A stretch of DNA of 64,000 nucleotides from a virus: positions 16,535-80,534 of IMG/VR virus record IMGVR_UViG_3300027859_000009. The stretch is one strand, 5' to 3'. The notes beneath the pieces were generated by a model. It was given only the letters and a program-made list of their open reading frames with translations. It was not told the DNA's origin and made no database searches. Positions 17,697 through 26,622 of this stretch are shown one piece after another (position 1 is the stretch's first letter; each line of letters starts with the position of its first letter). The translations under genes and the position numbers were made by a program.

Positions 17697-18188
17697 CTAA
17701 GATTTCTTACCCTTTTTAACAATACGTATAAACTCTTGTTGGTCTTCCAGCAGGAGTTTTTTACAATATTTTCGAAATTCAATACTGCTTTTAAGAATAC
17801 GACTATCTACCATACTTTGTTTCAGGATATCAGAATACTCAGGGTGAATAAAATTTTCAAGCTGAAAGTTATTAAATTTAGCTTTAATGGGTTTACGACT
17901 TATTGCGCAGAACCAATCTATGGTATCATACGAATTAATTAGCTCTTCCATCTTAACAGGTGTTTGATTTGTCCAATCATAATAAAACTTATCTCTTAAA
18001 ACGGTGTTTTTTAGTTTTAACTCTTTTTGTTTAATTCTAAGAATTTGCTCCATAAAAACCATATCATTTTTCCATCTACGTAGATTTCTGTGTTCTATCA
18101 TAAATTTACGAAGAGTTCTAGGAAGGCCATCAAGTCTTACTCCATGCCGATGAGCCTGTTTAGGATTGTTTGAGCGTTTTATTTGCAT
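17697..18188 (-). CDS. Hypothetical protein, only minus-strand gene in window
   Basis: 163-residue basic protein with no recognised family; N-terminus rich in R, H and K (SNNPKQAHRHGVRLDGLPRT), then mostly helical with Trp and Tyr. It ends one base from the convergent glycosyltransferase stop. Upstream on its own strand is AAATATATAAATAA just before the ATG, close to the late motif. A 163-codon open frame in DNA this AT-rich is unlikely by chance, and the competing + frame looks random. Function unknown. Confidence 0.7.
   Translation of the reverse strand: MQIKRSNNPKQAHRHGVRLDGLPRTLRKFMIEHRNLRRWKNDMVFMEQILRIKQKELKLKNTVLRDKFYYDWTNQTPVKMEELINSYDTIDWFCAISRKPIKAKFNNFQLENFIHPEYSDILKQSMVDSRILKSSIEFRKYCKKLLLEDQQEFIRIVKKGKKS
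17731..17763 (+). terminator. Terminator for the + strand, inside the 3' end of the minus-strand gene
   Basis: 12-bp stem with two wobble pairs (arms 17731-17742 and 17747-17758 approximately, loop about TCTT) followed by a T-run on the + strand. It would end the glycosyltransferase transcript. Confidence 0.65.
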
Positions 18189-18220
18189 TTATTTATATAT
18201 TTGTTAAAAATAATTGCCCT

Positions 18221-18267
18221 CAGATTTTTTTATGTCGTTTATAATGATTATATTTATACTATATTAA
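18221..18267 (+). promoter_or_regulatory. Early-type conserved promoter element
   Basis: CAGATTTTTTTATGTCG, then TTATATTTATACT; 17 nt before the ATG at 18284. One of ten copies of the same ~48-bp element. The box TATATTTA resembles the Bacteroidota TAnnTTTG. Confidence 0.8.
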
Positions 18268-18283
18268 TCAAAACGAATAAATT

Positions 18284-18850
18284 ATGGAATTTTTACACTA
18301 CTTAGGAAAAGGATTAGGATGGTTACTAATGTACGGTGCCATTGCGGCATCAATAATATACAGTGTATTGCTACTATTCGGTTTAATAATATATTCTACT
18401 AGATATGTTATTTGGAAATTAATCTTAAGAAAAGAAACTTCAACTGAGTTTCTTGATAGACTTGCTATAGAAAAAGGATATACGTCATATCAGGAGATGC
18501 GTGATATATGGAAGAACCAGTTCGGCTCACATTTTGAGTGGTCTTACTACGCAGCATCTGAACAGAACCTTGAACCCTATCTTGAAGAAGAAGACAGGAC
18601 TGATCGAGAATATAGCAAAATGTATGACAATTTGTATGATATTTATAGAAAACACAACGAAACTTATAATAATCCATGGAAGAAAAGATGGTATATCTTA
18701 ACTGATTACAAATTTACAGCTAATAAAGAATGGAAAGGCGAGGCTTTTGTAGTTGCAGCAACCACGTTCATTATTTCAATATCAGCATATATGATAGCAG
18801 CACTCACATATTATATGGAGCATGGACAAAAGATGCCTCTACTATTTTAA
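18284..18850 (+). CDS. Membrane protein, early class
   Basis: 188 residues. A long hydrophobic N-terminal region (about residues 10-40) forms one or two membrane helices, a soluble charged middle section with many Tyr and Glu follows, and a third hydrophobic segment lies at about 157-177. First gene behind a strong early-type promoter, so probably an early host-takeover or membrane protein. No family recognised. Confidence 0.82.
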   Translation: MEFLHYLGKGLGWLLMYGAIAASIIYSVLLLFGLIIYSTRYVIWKLILRKETSTEFLDRLAIEKGYTSYQEMRDIWKNQFGSHFEWSYYAASEQNLEPYLEEEDRTDREYSKMYDNLYDIYRKHNETYNNPWKKRWYILTDYKFTANKEWKGEAFVVAATTFIISISAYMIAALTYYMEHGQKMPLLF

Positions 18851-18868
18851 AAAAAGTGAAAAATAAAT

Positions 18869-18917
18869 CACTCCAGATTTTTTTATGTCGTTTATTTTTC
18901 TTATATTTATACTGTAA
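18869..18917 (+). promoter_or_regulatory. Early-type conserved promoter element
   Basis: CACTCCAGATTTTTTTATG, TCGTTTATT and TTATATTTATACTGT, with the ATG at 18937. Upstream AGTGA pairs with TCACT, a remnant of the full hairpin seen at 58206. Confidence 0.82.
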
Positions 18918-18936
18918 CAAATTAATAATAACAACA

Positions 18937-19104
18937 ATGAAATTACCTTTTGAACTTAAATTTTTATTAACAATTATAATAATGGCAATCTTTATTATTT
19001 GGATTCCAGTATTATTCGCTTTGAATATTGAAGATATCAGAATTTTAATACCAATTTGCACAGTATATGGATTTTGTTTAGGTAAATTAATTGCAAATAA
19101 CTAA
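18937..19104 (+). CDS. Small membrane protein, early class
   Basis: 55 residues with two hydrophobic segments (about 7-28 and 34-52). The frame is open further upstream to an ATG at 18730, but that would overlap the previous gene and span the early promoter at 18869-18917; the ATG at 18937, 20 nt after the promoter, is therefore chosen. No family recognised. Confidence 0.75.
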   Translation: MKLPFELKFLLTIIIMAIFIIWIPVLFALNIEDIRILIPICTVYGFCLGKLIANN

Positions 19105-19107
19105 AAA

Positions 19108-19845
19108 ATGAATTTAGAAAACTTAAATTTCACATCACCTGAACAGCATATACCAGCTGTTACTATCCCAGCAAAAACTTATATTTTTGCAGAAGAACTA
19201 GAAAAAGCAGTACTTAAGTACATGGAAGATAGATATCATTATCTTGCAGAAGGAAGACATATCCTTGATGACTTAAGTCCATCGTCTTATATTAAGAACC
19301 TCGCAAATATTTTCACAAAAGTATCATATCATGATATTGAAAAGCACTTTAATGCTCTTGGTGAAAAAATCACGGCTGAAAGATTAAAAAAAGAAAGAGA
19401 AGAGTATTTTGAACATCATGGCATTGATGTTAAAATAGACTCAGAAATGTTACTTCAATCATGTAAGTTTTTAAGAGAAAGGTTTCTTAAAAATAGACCT
19501 ACGAAAGGATGGAATACAAATAAAATGGACAAATGGAGACTTCAAAACGAAGAACTACTCTATGAAGAACTTGGTTTAAAAACATATACAAAATCTGATA
19601 AAAATTGTTTAGACCTTAGAGGCTATGAAGACATAGACATCATAATTCACACTGATGGAATATTCCCAAGAAATGAGTGGGAGGCTGATAGAGGAATGGA
19701 ATCTTTCTACATTAAAGCCCATTTTCCTAACGAATTTAGATGGGCAGAGCAGAAAAAACACGGTTCAGTAGGTATCTTAGAGATATACTACAGCAAGCGC
19801 AAAAATGAAATAAGAAATAATACAAACACAATAAAAATTAAATAA
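19108..19845 (+). CDS. Hypothetical protein
   Basis: 245-residue soluble protein, 3 nt after the preceding stop and in the same early operon. Mixed helical region up to ~170, then an alpha-beta section with YEDIDIIIHTDG and GILEIYYSKRKNE. No motif I can name. Unusually large for this block of small genes. Confidence 0.82.
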   Translation: MNLENLNFTSPEQHIPAVTIPAKTYIFAEELEKAVLKYMEDRYHYLAEGRHILDDLSPSSYIKNLANIFTKVSYHDIEKHFNALGEKITAERLKKEREEYFEHHGIDVKIDSEMLLQSCKFLRERFLKNRPTKGWNTNKMDKWRLQNEELLYEELGLKTYTKSDKNCLDLRGYEDIDIIIHTDGIFPRNEWEADRGMESFYIKAHFPNEFRWAEQKKHGSVGILEIYYSKRKNEIRNNTNTIKIK

Positions 19846-19846
19846 A

Positions 19847-20209
19847 ATGAGAAAAAGAAGAATAGATTGGTTTAGAGTAACAATGGTAGGTACTTTTGTA
19901 TTGGTAGCAGCAATAATACTAGGAGGTATTGGCTTAGAAGTAGCGTACTATCAAACATCAGATACTGTTACATTTACAGTAACGGATAAAGAAACAAAAG
20001 TAACATCAGATGGAGAACACGTATCTTCAAAGTATATTGTCTTTACAGAAAACGAAACCTTTGAAAATACAGACCTTTTATTTGGGGGTAAATTTAACTC
20101 TTCAGATATCCAAGGAAAACTTAAAAGAGGAGAAACATACACTGCTGAGGTTTATGGATGGAGAGTTCCTTTCTTCTCAATGTACAGAAATATAGTAGTA
20201 ATTAAATAA
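19847..20209 (+). CDS. Membrane-anchored small protein (DUF1523-like by eye)
   Basis: 120 residues: basic N-terminus (MRKRR), one membrane helix at about 11-33, then an extracytoplasmic beta domain with VTDKETK, YIVFTENETFEN, GKFNSSDIQG and YGWRVPFFSMYRNIV. This pattern recurs in phage proteins annotated as a small conserved family (DUF1523 in my recollection). Function unknown. Confidence 0.8.
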   Translation: MRKRRIDWFRVTMVGTFVLVAAIILGGIGLEVAYYQTSDTVTFTVTDKETKVTSDGEHVSSKYIVFTENETFENTDLLFGGKFNSSDIQGKLKRGETYTAEVYGWRVPFFSMYRNIVVIK

Positions 20210-20219
20210 AATAATAAAA

Positions 20220-20402
20220 ATGACTAAACAAGAAGCATTAAATGAAATAATGAAAGCAGTGGAATATAAAGTACCTGGATATGATAACACAGAATTAGTA
20301 AAGGCTATTCTAGGAGTTTTTGAAAAACAGGTAAGAATAGACCAGATAGAAAAAGACCGCGAAATGAGTATGAAAACCCTAAATATTACTAAAATTAAAT
20401 AA
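20220..20402 (+). CDS. Small hypothetical protein
   Basis: 60 residues, largely helical and charged, last gene of the early operon before the clamp-loader block. No family recognised. Confidence 0.7.
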   Translation: MTKQEALNEIMKAVEYKVPGYDNTELVKAILGVFEKQVRIDQIEKDREMSMKTLNITKIK

Positions 20403-20440
20403 ACAAATCAAAGATTTTTTCTATAAAATAAAAATAAAAT

Positions 20441-21406
20441 ATGCAAGCAGTTCAACAACTTTTCACAGAAAAATACAGACCAAAAAATCTTAGTGAACTT
20501 ATTCTACCAGAAAGAGTGATGAATAAATTCAAAGACGGGTTAGTTCAAAACATGTTATTAGCGGGTAGTCCAGGTACTGGAAAAACATCAACAGCTAAAG
20601 CAATTGTTAATCAATTTAACATGCCGTATCTTTACATAAATGCATCGACAGATACTTCAGTAGACGTAATTAGAACAAGAATCACAGACTTTTGTTCTAC
20701 AGTTTCTATTATGGACGGACCTAGTTCTATGAAGGTTGTAATATTAGATGAGGTTGATGGTGTATCAGATCAATTCTTTAAAGCACTTCGTGCTACAATG
20801 GAAACCTTCGCATCAAATAGCAGATTTATTGCTACATGTAATTATATAAATAAATTACCAGATCCAATACTTTCAAGATTTGAAGTTATTAATTTTGATT
20901 TTGACAAAGAAGACGAAGCTGAACTAACTAAAAAATATATTAGAAGAGTTTACGAAATATGTCAAAATGAAGGACTTGAAATAGAAAAACCAGCTCTATT
21001 AGAATTTGTAAGGCGAAATTTTCCAGATCTAAGAGATACTCTTAATAAACTGCAGGGCTTTAAATCTCAAGGAACTTTAGATATTAAAGTAGAAGACGTA
21101 AAAAGATTTAACTCTGTCTATAAAGACATATTTGAACTCATATTTAATGAAACAAATCCAGTAGTTAATTATAAAACATTAGTAAGCAATTATTCAAACA
21201 GAGTTGAAGATGTATTGCAGAGCTTAGGTAGCGATTTTATTGATTATATAAATCAAGAAAAAAGCCAGTACACAAAGCATATTCCAGAAATAACAGTGGA
21301 AGTTGCACAGCATCAAGCACAGAGACTTTCTGTAATAGACCCTGTAATTACAATGCTTTCATTAGTGTTTAAAATACAAACAATAATAAAAGAAACAAAG
21401 GTATGA
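20441..21406 (+). CDS. 44: Sliding-clamp loader large subunit, gp44-like
   Basis: AAA+ ATPase that opens and loads the sliding clamp on primed DNA. FTEKYRPKNLSELILP at the start, Walker A GSPGTGKTS (residues 42-50), Walker B VVILDEVDG and SNSRFIATCNY, LSRFEVINFDF with the arginine-finger SRF (canonical SRC in cellular loaders). Length 321 aa against 319 in T4. Overlaps the RNase H gene by 4 nt. Confidence 0.93.
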   Translation: MQAVQQLFTEKYRPKNLSELILPERVMNKFKDGLVQNMLLAGSPGTGKTSTAKAIVNQFNMPYLYINASTDTSVDVIRTRITDFCSTVSIMDGPSSMKVVILDEVDGVSDQFFKALRATMETFASNSRFIATCNYINKLPDPILSRFEVINFDFDKEDEAELTKKYIRRVYEICQNEGLEIEKPALLEFVRRNFPDLRDTLNKLQGFKSQGTLDIKVEDVKRFNSVYKDIFELIFNETNPVVNYKTLVSNYSNRVEDVLQSLGSDFIDYINQEKSQYTKHIPEITVEVAQHQAQRLSVIDPVITMLSLVFKIQTIIKETKV

Positions 21407-22635
21407 TGAAAAAAGGAGGACATACACTATTAATAGATGGCAATTATTTTTTGCACAGCAGACTTTTTGTTCTTCCAAGACCATCTAGTGGTAAAATGAT
21501 GGAAGATGAAGAATCAAGAGCCAATCTTATGCGCAAATTAGCGATAGACTTAGCATCCGAAGTAAGAAAGATGAGAGACTTTATAGATAAAGTTGTAGTA
21601 ACAGTAGATGCTAGAAGTTGGCGCAAAGACCTATTCCCACAAGCAGAATATAAAGGTACTAGAAAGCAAGATTCTAAAATAGATTGGACTGGCGTATATG
21701 GAATTTATGAAGAATTTCAAGCTATTTTACAAAAGCACGGTGTTATTGTACATAGAATAGACGGCGCAGAAGCAGATGATGTTCTTTTTGGTTGGTCAAC
21801 TTACTTAAACAATAAAGGTAAAAATTGTATAATATGGACAGGTGATAGAGACCTTATTCAATTAGTAAATTATTCAATACCAAATGATGCATACACACTA
21901 TGGTATTCAAGTGCTCATAAAAGTTTATATACTTTTCCTAACTTTGAAGAAGTTATTAATAGGAAAGAAGATATAGATAAAAATGACATGTTATTTAATA
22001 TGAGTCACTATAAAGGTCTTTCTCAAGAATCTAGACACTCTCTTAAATTATGGATGGAAAATAATAAAGTAAAATTAACTGAAGTAGATTGTGACGAGTT
22101 TTTATTTAAAAAAATACTTGTAGGTGACAGTGGTGATAACATACCATCTGTTATTACTTGGCAAAAAGTAATGAAGAATGGTAAATTAAGAACTTATTCT
22201 ATTACAGATAAAATGGCAGATAAAATATATGCTCAGTTTACAAAAGAATCAGATGGATTTGTTGTAGATACCTTATTTGTAAAAAGCGAATTAGAAAGAA
22301 TGGCTGATGTTGTTTATAGGGTAGTAGGTAGAGAATCTGCAAAGATTATATCTAACAGGATATTTGATAATATGTCTCTAATGATGCTTCACTCTAGAGT
22401 AATACCTGAACCTATTCAGAACGAAATATACAAAGCAGTAGAAAATGAATTTTCTTTGCTAGATAGAATGGACCTATCTAAGTTAACAAACAAAGATAAA
22501 ATATTAGAAAATACAAAATGGTTAGATATTAAAAAATCTAAAAAAGCAGATATTTTCTCTAATTTAGATATAGAAGATAACCAGCCTAAAAAATTAAAAT
22601 TAATAAATAAGAATAACAAAAATAAATTGTTCTAA
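21403..22635 (+). CDS. rnh: RNase H / 5'-3' exonuclease (flap-nuclease family)
   Basis: FEN/5' nuclease that removes Okazaki primers. LLIDGNYFLH, EYKGTRK, EADDVLFGW, WTGDRDLIQLV and VGDSGDNIPSV supply the acidic metal-binding residues in the family order. At 410 aa it is about 100 residues longer than T4 RNase H (305 aa): there is extra sequence between the TGDRD and GDSGDN motifs, plus a lysine-rich C-terminal tail ending NKNNKNKLF that may bind the clamp. Located between the two clamp-loader genes. Confidence 0.9.
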   Translation: MMKKGGHTLLIDGNYFLHSRLFVLPRPSSGKMMEDEESRANLMRKLAIDLASEVRKMRDFIDKVVVTVDARSWRKDLFPQAEYKGTRKQDSKIDWTGVYGIYEEFQAILQKHGVIVHRIDGAEADDVLFGWSTYLNNKGKNCIIWTGDRDLIQLVNYSIPNDAYTLWYSSAHKSLYTFPNFEEVINRKEDIDKNDMLFNMSHYKGLSQESRHSLKLWMENNKVKLTEVDCDEFLFKKILVGDSGDNIPSVITWQKVMKNGKLRTYSITDKMADKIYAQFTKESDGFVVDTLFVKSELERMADVVYRVVGRESAKIISNRIFDNMSLMMLHSRVIPEPIQNEIYKAVENEFSLLDRMDLSKLTNKDKILENTKWLDIKKSKKADIFSNLDIEDNQPKKLKLINKNNKNKLF

Positions 22636-23060
22636 TGTTAGACGACACAAAACTTTTTGATTTTATTAAAATAATGTTTACAAAACCGGAGCATTATAAT
22701 AAATTAAAAAACTTTTCAAAGAAAAGGCATCATTTTATGGTAAATAGATTTATGTCAATTAAACACCCAACAACTGCAAATTTATTTAATATAAATGGTA
22801 TTGATGGCGGAAGAGTAATTGATTGTTGGCACAAAGTTACTAGTAGATTTAATAAAGTCCCAGGTTGGATATACACTAAGACTAAAAGTTCAAAGAAAAA
22901 TATTAAAGAAAAATACCAACCAAGTGAAGAAGCTTTAAGAATTTATATGGAAAAAAATGAAATAGGAAAAAGAGAAATAGAAGAGTTAAAAAAATTTTGC
23001 AAAGAAGAGTTATATCAAGATTTAAAAACATTAGAAAATCAAATAAAAGTTTATGGCTAA
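22635..23060 (+). CDS. 62: Clamp-loader small subunit, gp62-like
   Basis: 141 residues. SKKRHHFMVNRFMSI, TANLFNINGI, DCWHKVTSRFNKVPGWIYTK and YQPSEEALRIYMEKNEIG follow the layout of gp62 in T4-like phages of other hosts (FIVNRSLS..., ...KKRFSKWHK, ...YYG.S..KA). Starts on the last base of the RNase H stop. The partner of gp44 is needed and no other candidate is present, which supports the call; similarity to T4 gp62 itself is weak. Confidence 0.68.
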   Translation: MLDDTKLFDFIKIMFTKPEHYNKLKNFSKKRHHFMVNRFMSIKHPTTANLFNINGIDGGRVIDCWHKVTSRFNKVPGWIYTKTKSSKKNIKEKYQPSEEALRIYMEKNEIGKREIEELKKFCKEELYQDLKTLENQIKVYG

Positions 23061-23700
23061 CTATCTTTTTCCTGAAATTGTAGCTATAACTCTACAAAAA
23101 CATAATTCAATAGACAATAAAATTTACACTCTTATAAAAAATAAAGGGTGTTTTACTAAACATGCTAATACTATTTTAGTAAAAAGCGAAGAATTATATT
23201 CCATTCTTAAAGAAAATTATGAATTAGAATTAGAAAAATTAAATACTATTTCTAATAAAAACCTATATAAAGGAGCAACTACAATTTACTTTCTTAATAA
23301 ATTCATGAAAGACATGAAAAACTTAAGATGGTTTCAAATCACTTTATGTAAAAATATATCTTATAGTAGAATTAGTAGCAATCATCAGCCAGATGAAGAA
23401 AAAACTTTAAATTTTGATTTTAAAGTAATAAGAGGAAGTTTTAGAACTTTTGATTTATTTAAAGAAGAATTATTACCATCGGTTAATAAAATTTTAAAAC
23501 TAGTAGGATGTGTTAACAAATCACACTACGCTGTAGTAAAACTAAAAAATTTAGAAAATAGAATTTTAAATTTTAAAGAATCTTCCAATGACTTAACAGA
23601 AGAAGAAAATAGTATATGTAGTACTTTAATCTATCATTTTTCAGAATGGTCAGATGATAATCCACAAACACTTATAGTCACAGATTTCTTAGATATATAG
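23053..23700 (+). CDS. Hypothetical protein in replication block
   Basis: 215 residues overlapping gp62 by 8 nt. Mixed alpha-beta with no motif I recognise; the second half has two short beta-rich segments around FDFKVIRGSFRTF. Co-location with clamp loader and RNase H suggests a DNA-metabolism role, by inference only. Confidence 0.78.
   Translation: MANYLFPEIVAITLQKHNSIDNKIYTLIKNKGCFTKHANTILVKSEELYSILKENYELELEKLNTISNKNLYKGATTIYFLNKFMKDMKNLRWFQITLCKNISYSRISSNHQPDEEKTLNFDFKVIRGSFRTFDLFKEELLPSVNKILKLVGCVNKSHYAVVKLKNLENRILNFKESSNDLTEEENSICSTLIYHFSEWSDDNPQTLIVTDFLDI
23692..23699 (+). promoter_or_regulatory. Late promoter motif GATATATA
   Basis: GATATATA overlapping the last codons of the preceding gene, 20 nt before the ATG at 23720; starts the neck-terminase-tail transcription block. 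Confidence 0.68.
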
Positions 23701-23719
23701 TAGAAATACGTATTATATT

Positions 23720-23965
23720 ATGAAAGATAACAAGACTTTTTTTGAAAAGTTGCTTTCTGATGTTGATGGTCAGCCATCTTCTAAAAGATTAGTAACTTTA
23801 GTAGCATTCGTTTTAATTTCCGGAGCATTTGTTATAAATATTTTTGCTGAAATACCATTAAAAGAATATATGTTTGAGGGTATGCTTTGGTTAACTGGAG
23901 CTGGAATAGGTTCAGCAACAGTTGAGAAGTTTAGTAGAAAAGGGTTTAAAGACGAATCAGAATAA
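23720..23965 (+). CDS. Small membrane protein, holin-like topology
   Basis: 81 residues with two membrane helices (about 23-42 and 53-70) and a charged C-terminus. SDVDGQPSSKRLVTL at the front and EKFSRKGF at the end match a layout common in small phage membrane proteins sometimes annotated as holins. Late promoter directly upstream. Holin function is only a possibility; it is far from the amidase gene. Confidence 0.75.
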   Translation: MKDNKTFFEKLLSDVDGQPSSKRLVTLVAFVLISGAFVINIFAEIPLKEYMFEGMLWLTGAGIGSATVEKFSRKGFKDESE

Positions 23966-23981
23966 ACTAGATAAATAAAAC

Positions 23982-25943
23982 ATGGTTACAAGTTACACAG
24001 CATCCGAAGTAGGAGATATTATCATTGCTAAATTAGTAGAACCTTACAAAGGGGCAGAGCAAATTTTAGATTGGGATATACAAGCCGGTTTTTCTAATGA
24101 GTTTACTGTTGGAAAAATAACTTTTGTACAAGGAAGTTCAACAGTTACTGGGATTGGAACAAATTTAGACCTTAATTCCGGAGATATTATTTTAGCAGCA
24201 GGTTATGAATTCGAAGTATCTTCTACACCTGACCCTAATACAATAGAACTATCTTCACCATCTCTTTATGATTTAACAGATGTTGAGTTTCATATAAAAG
24301 AAAACGAATGGAATTATTTTAAATACGAGTTTAGATGGTCGCAAAATGATGTAATAGAAAAAGGAGGAGAGCATAGTGAATGGCATCCCTTAAATAAAAC
24401 AAATATTTTAGGAGATATTTTAACTTTAGATATAAATCCAGCAGCCCCTTTTTGGGTAGAAATAAAATCAACAGTTCAGGATTTACAACCTCTCCATACT
24501 ATTTCTTTTTTAAAAGTAACATACACTATTCAATATGAAAATGGTACAATAGAAGAATGTCCTCAAATATGCGCAGAATGTGAACCTTATGATGTCATAG
24601 GATGTGCTAATATTTTAGTAGAATGTGACTCAGAAAATCTTTATAACCCCTATGGTTTAAGTAGGCCTGTAAAAATCTATAATAGTTTATCTAATTTAGC
24701 AAATCAAGTTTATGGTCATCCTGTAACATATTATAGAGTTGAACCAAATGTTAGGAGTAAAGATGTTATTTTAAAAGAATATTCGCTTTATGATGTTATT
24801 GAAAAGGCAACAATAAAGATAATGGTACCAGATAACGAATTTCCTACAGAAGCTGCAAGTTTTGATATTTTTGGGATGGGTTTTGAAGATTTTGAAATTC
24901 ACATGTTAGGTTCTGAATTTAGAAAGCATTTTGGTGAAGGTAAAAGCCCCAGATCAAGGGACTATTTATTTATACCATACAATAATAGAATGTATGAAGT
25001 AAATTCAGTTTCTTTAGCCGACGAATTTAATAAAGAGCTAACTTATTTCAAACTACATTTGAAAAAATATGAAAATAGAACTTCTACTAATAAAGGAGAT
25101 TTTGCAGAAGATTTAACAGACTTAGTAGTAGGAGTAGAAGAAGTTCTAGGAGAAGACATAAAAGAAGAGTTCACAAAAGTTACAAAACCTTTACAATACC
25201 AAGCAACTCATCATGCATCACAGGACGGTGTTAGAAAATATGTTCATAAAGATTTAGAAATTAGAGATATTAATTTAATGAATAAATGGACGGTTGTTTC
25301 TAGAAATTACTACGAAACATCAAGTATTTTAGGAGATGAATCTCAAAGTCCTGCTGTTATTTATAATGAAATTTCTAAAAATGGAGTTGGTGAAAATCTT
25401 TCACTACACCACTGGTTTCAACCAACTAAAAGATTCGATTACAAAAAAGCTGAACAGTATACAACATTAGATGGAACTGATATTGAAGGAAATGGACTTG
25501 CTTTAAAAATATCATCAAAGGGTATTATTGTTAGAATAAACAATCAAGATTATTTATTTAAACATAAAATAATATTTGGTTCAGATCATTGGTACTCAAT
25601 AGTTGTTAACATGAGTAACACTTATAACGAAGTTTCTGTAAGTATTTTTAAATTAGATGGGCAAAATAATTATAATAGCCCTACAGGTCCTATGGAACTT
25701 GAAGAAATGTTTTTTGGTAAATTAGATATGCTTTCAATTCAAACTTGGGAAACCGATGTTAATTGGTCTTTAAGAGGCAGCGAATTAAACATAACTAATG
25801 TTAGAATATTTAAAAAGACTATCGAAGACGAACAAAAAGTTCCAGTATTACACCAATATGTAGTAAGAGATGCACATCACCTTTTATTAGCAGATAATGC
25901 CATACCATCGTTAATGTTACAGAAGTATGGTCAATCTAGATAA
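23982..25943 (+). CDS. 14: Neck protein with gp14-like domain and lectin-like C-terminus
   Basis: 653 residues. Residues ~245-375 match the order of T4 gp14: VTYYRVEPNV, DVIEKATIKIMVPDNE, ASFDIFGMGFEDFEIHM, GKSPRSRDYLFIPYNNRMYEV and a following beta segment. It is flanked by an N-terminal ~230-residue beta-rich region containing four CxxC-like cysteines (CPQICAEC) and a C-terminal ~220-residue region with NKWTVVSRNYYE, FGSDHWYSIVVNMS and LNITNVRIFKKT, typical of a concanavalin/LamG jelly roll. T4 gp14 has 256 residues, so this version carries large additions. Located just before gp16 as in T4. Confidence 0.78.
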   Translation: MVTSYTASEVGDIIIAKLVEPYKGAEQILDWDIQAGFSNEFTVGKITFVQGSSTVTGIGTNLDLNSGDIILAAGYEFEVSSTPDPNTIELSSPSLYDLTDVEFHIKENEWNYFKYEFRWSQNDVIEKGGEHSEWHPLNKTNILGDILTLDINPAAPFWVEIKSTVQDLQPLHTISFLKVTYTIQYENGTIEECPQICAECEPYDVIGCANILVECDSENLYNPYGLSRPVKIYNSLSNLANQVYGHPVTYYRVEPNVRSKDVILKEYSLYDVIEKATIKIMVPDNEFPTEAASFDIFGMGFEDFEIHMLGSEFRKHFGEGKSPRSRDYLFIPYNNRMYEVNSVSLADEFNKELTYFKLHLKKYENRTSTNKGDFAEDLTDLVVGVEEVLGEDIKEEFTKVTKPLQYQATHHASQDGVRKYVHKDLEIRDINLMNKWTVVSRNYYETSSILGDESQSPAVIYNEISKNGVGENLSLHHWFQPTKRFDYKKAEQYTTLDGTDIEGNGLALKISSKGIIVRINNQDYLFKHKIIFGSDHWYSIVVNMSNTYNEVSVSIFKLDGQNNYNSPTGPMELEEMFFGKLDMLSIQTWETDVNWSLRGSELNITNVRIFKKTIEDEQKVPVLHQYVVRDAHHLLLADNAIPSLMLQKYGQSR

Positions 25944-25947
25944 AAGG

Positions 25948-25955
25948 AATATATA
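25948..25955 (+). promoter_or_regulatory. Late promoter motif variant (AATATATA)
   Basis: GGAATATATAA 16 nt before the small-terminase ATG. Confidence 0.55.
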
Positions 25956-25971
25956 ATCTAAATTAATAAGA

Positions 25972-26622
25972 ATGTCAGAAGATAAAAAGAAGACTATTTC
26001 AGAACAAGCTGAATTTATTAGAAAAGACTTAGAAGACCTTTTAGGTCCAGATAATAGTATAGACGTAGAACAAGACCCGTCAGATTTACCTATTCCTAAA
26101 TTTCATAATGCAAAACCAGCTGTAAATTATTCTGAAATGAAAGGTATTTCAGAAAAACAGGCTAAAAAAACTATCTCTAGCCTAATGGAATTTTACTTAG
26201 ATTCAGAAATCATTGAAAAAGATGAATATTTACAAGCTAAGAAAAAAATGGATGAAATGACTATGGGCTCTCTTGTGTATCAGCTACAAGCAGGTGAAAG
26301 AGCACTAACAACATTATTAGAAACTATTGAAGGAGGAGAATTAGCACCCAGAATGTTTGAGGTATTAGCAACATTGCAAAAATCAATGTTAGATATTATT
26401 AAAAGCCAAACCATGTACCTTATGGCAACTGAAGAGAGCGCAAAAAGAATAGCAAGAGATATTGAACTCTATAAAAAGAGAGATAGAGATGATGAACTAG
26501 AACAGGTTGGAGGAAAAGAAAATGGAAATATTCAAAGAGGTACAAAAGACCTTATGAATCAAATTCAAGCAGGTATAAATAAAGCTGACATAGAAGATAT
26601 AGAACCAGAAACAGATGAGTGA
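25972..26622 (+). CDS. 16: Terminase small subunit, gp16-like
   Basis: DNA-recognition and regulatory partner of gp17. The central coiled coil contains APRMFEVLATLQKSMLDI, matching T4 gp16 PRHMEVFATLMGQMTTT, and a C-terminal LEQVGGKENGNIQRGTKDLM parallels the gp16 tail (EQVGTKG...). 216 aa against 164, with a longer N-terminus. Overlaps the large subunit by 8 nt. Confidence 0.87.
   Translation: MSEDKKKTISEQAEFIRKDLEDLLGPDNSIDVEQDPSDLPIPKFHNAKPAVNYSEMKGISEKQAKKTISSLMEFYLDSEIIEKDEYLQAKKKMDEMTMGSLVYQLQAGERALTTLLETIEGGELAPRMFEVLATLQKSMLDIIKSQTMYLMATEESAKRIARDIELYKKRDRDDELEQVGGKENGNIQRGTKDLMNQIQAGINKADIEDIEPETDE

Noticed and set aside
17664-17942. Plus-strand reading frame of 92 codons after the glycosyltransferase
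   Set aside because: It overlaps the glycosyltransferase end, contains the terminator hairpin, and its product is low-complexity; the minus-strand frame over the same bases is longer and more protein-like.
18730-18936. Upstream start for the small membrane protein at 18937
   Set aside because: It would run through the end of the previous gene and the conserved promoter at 18869-18917.
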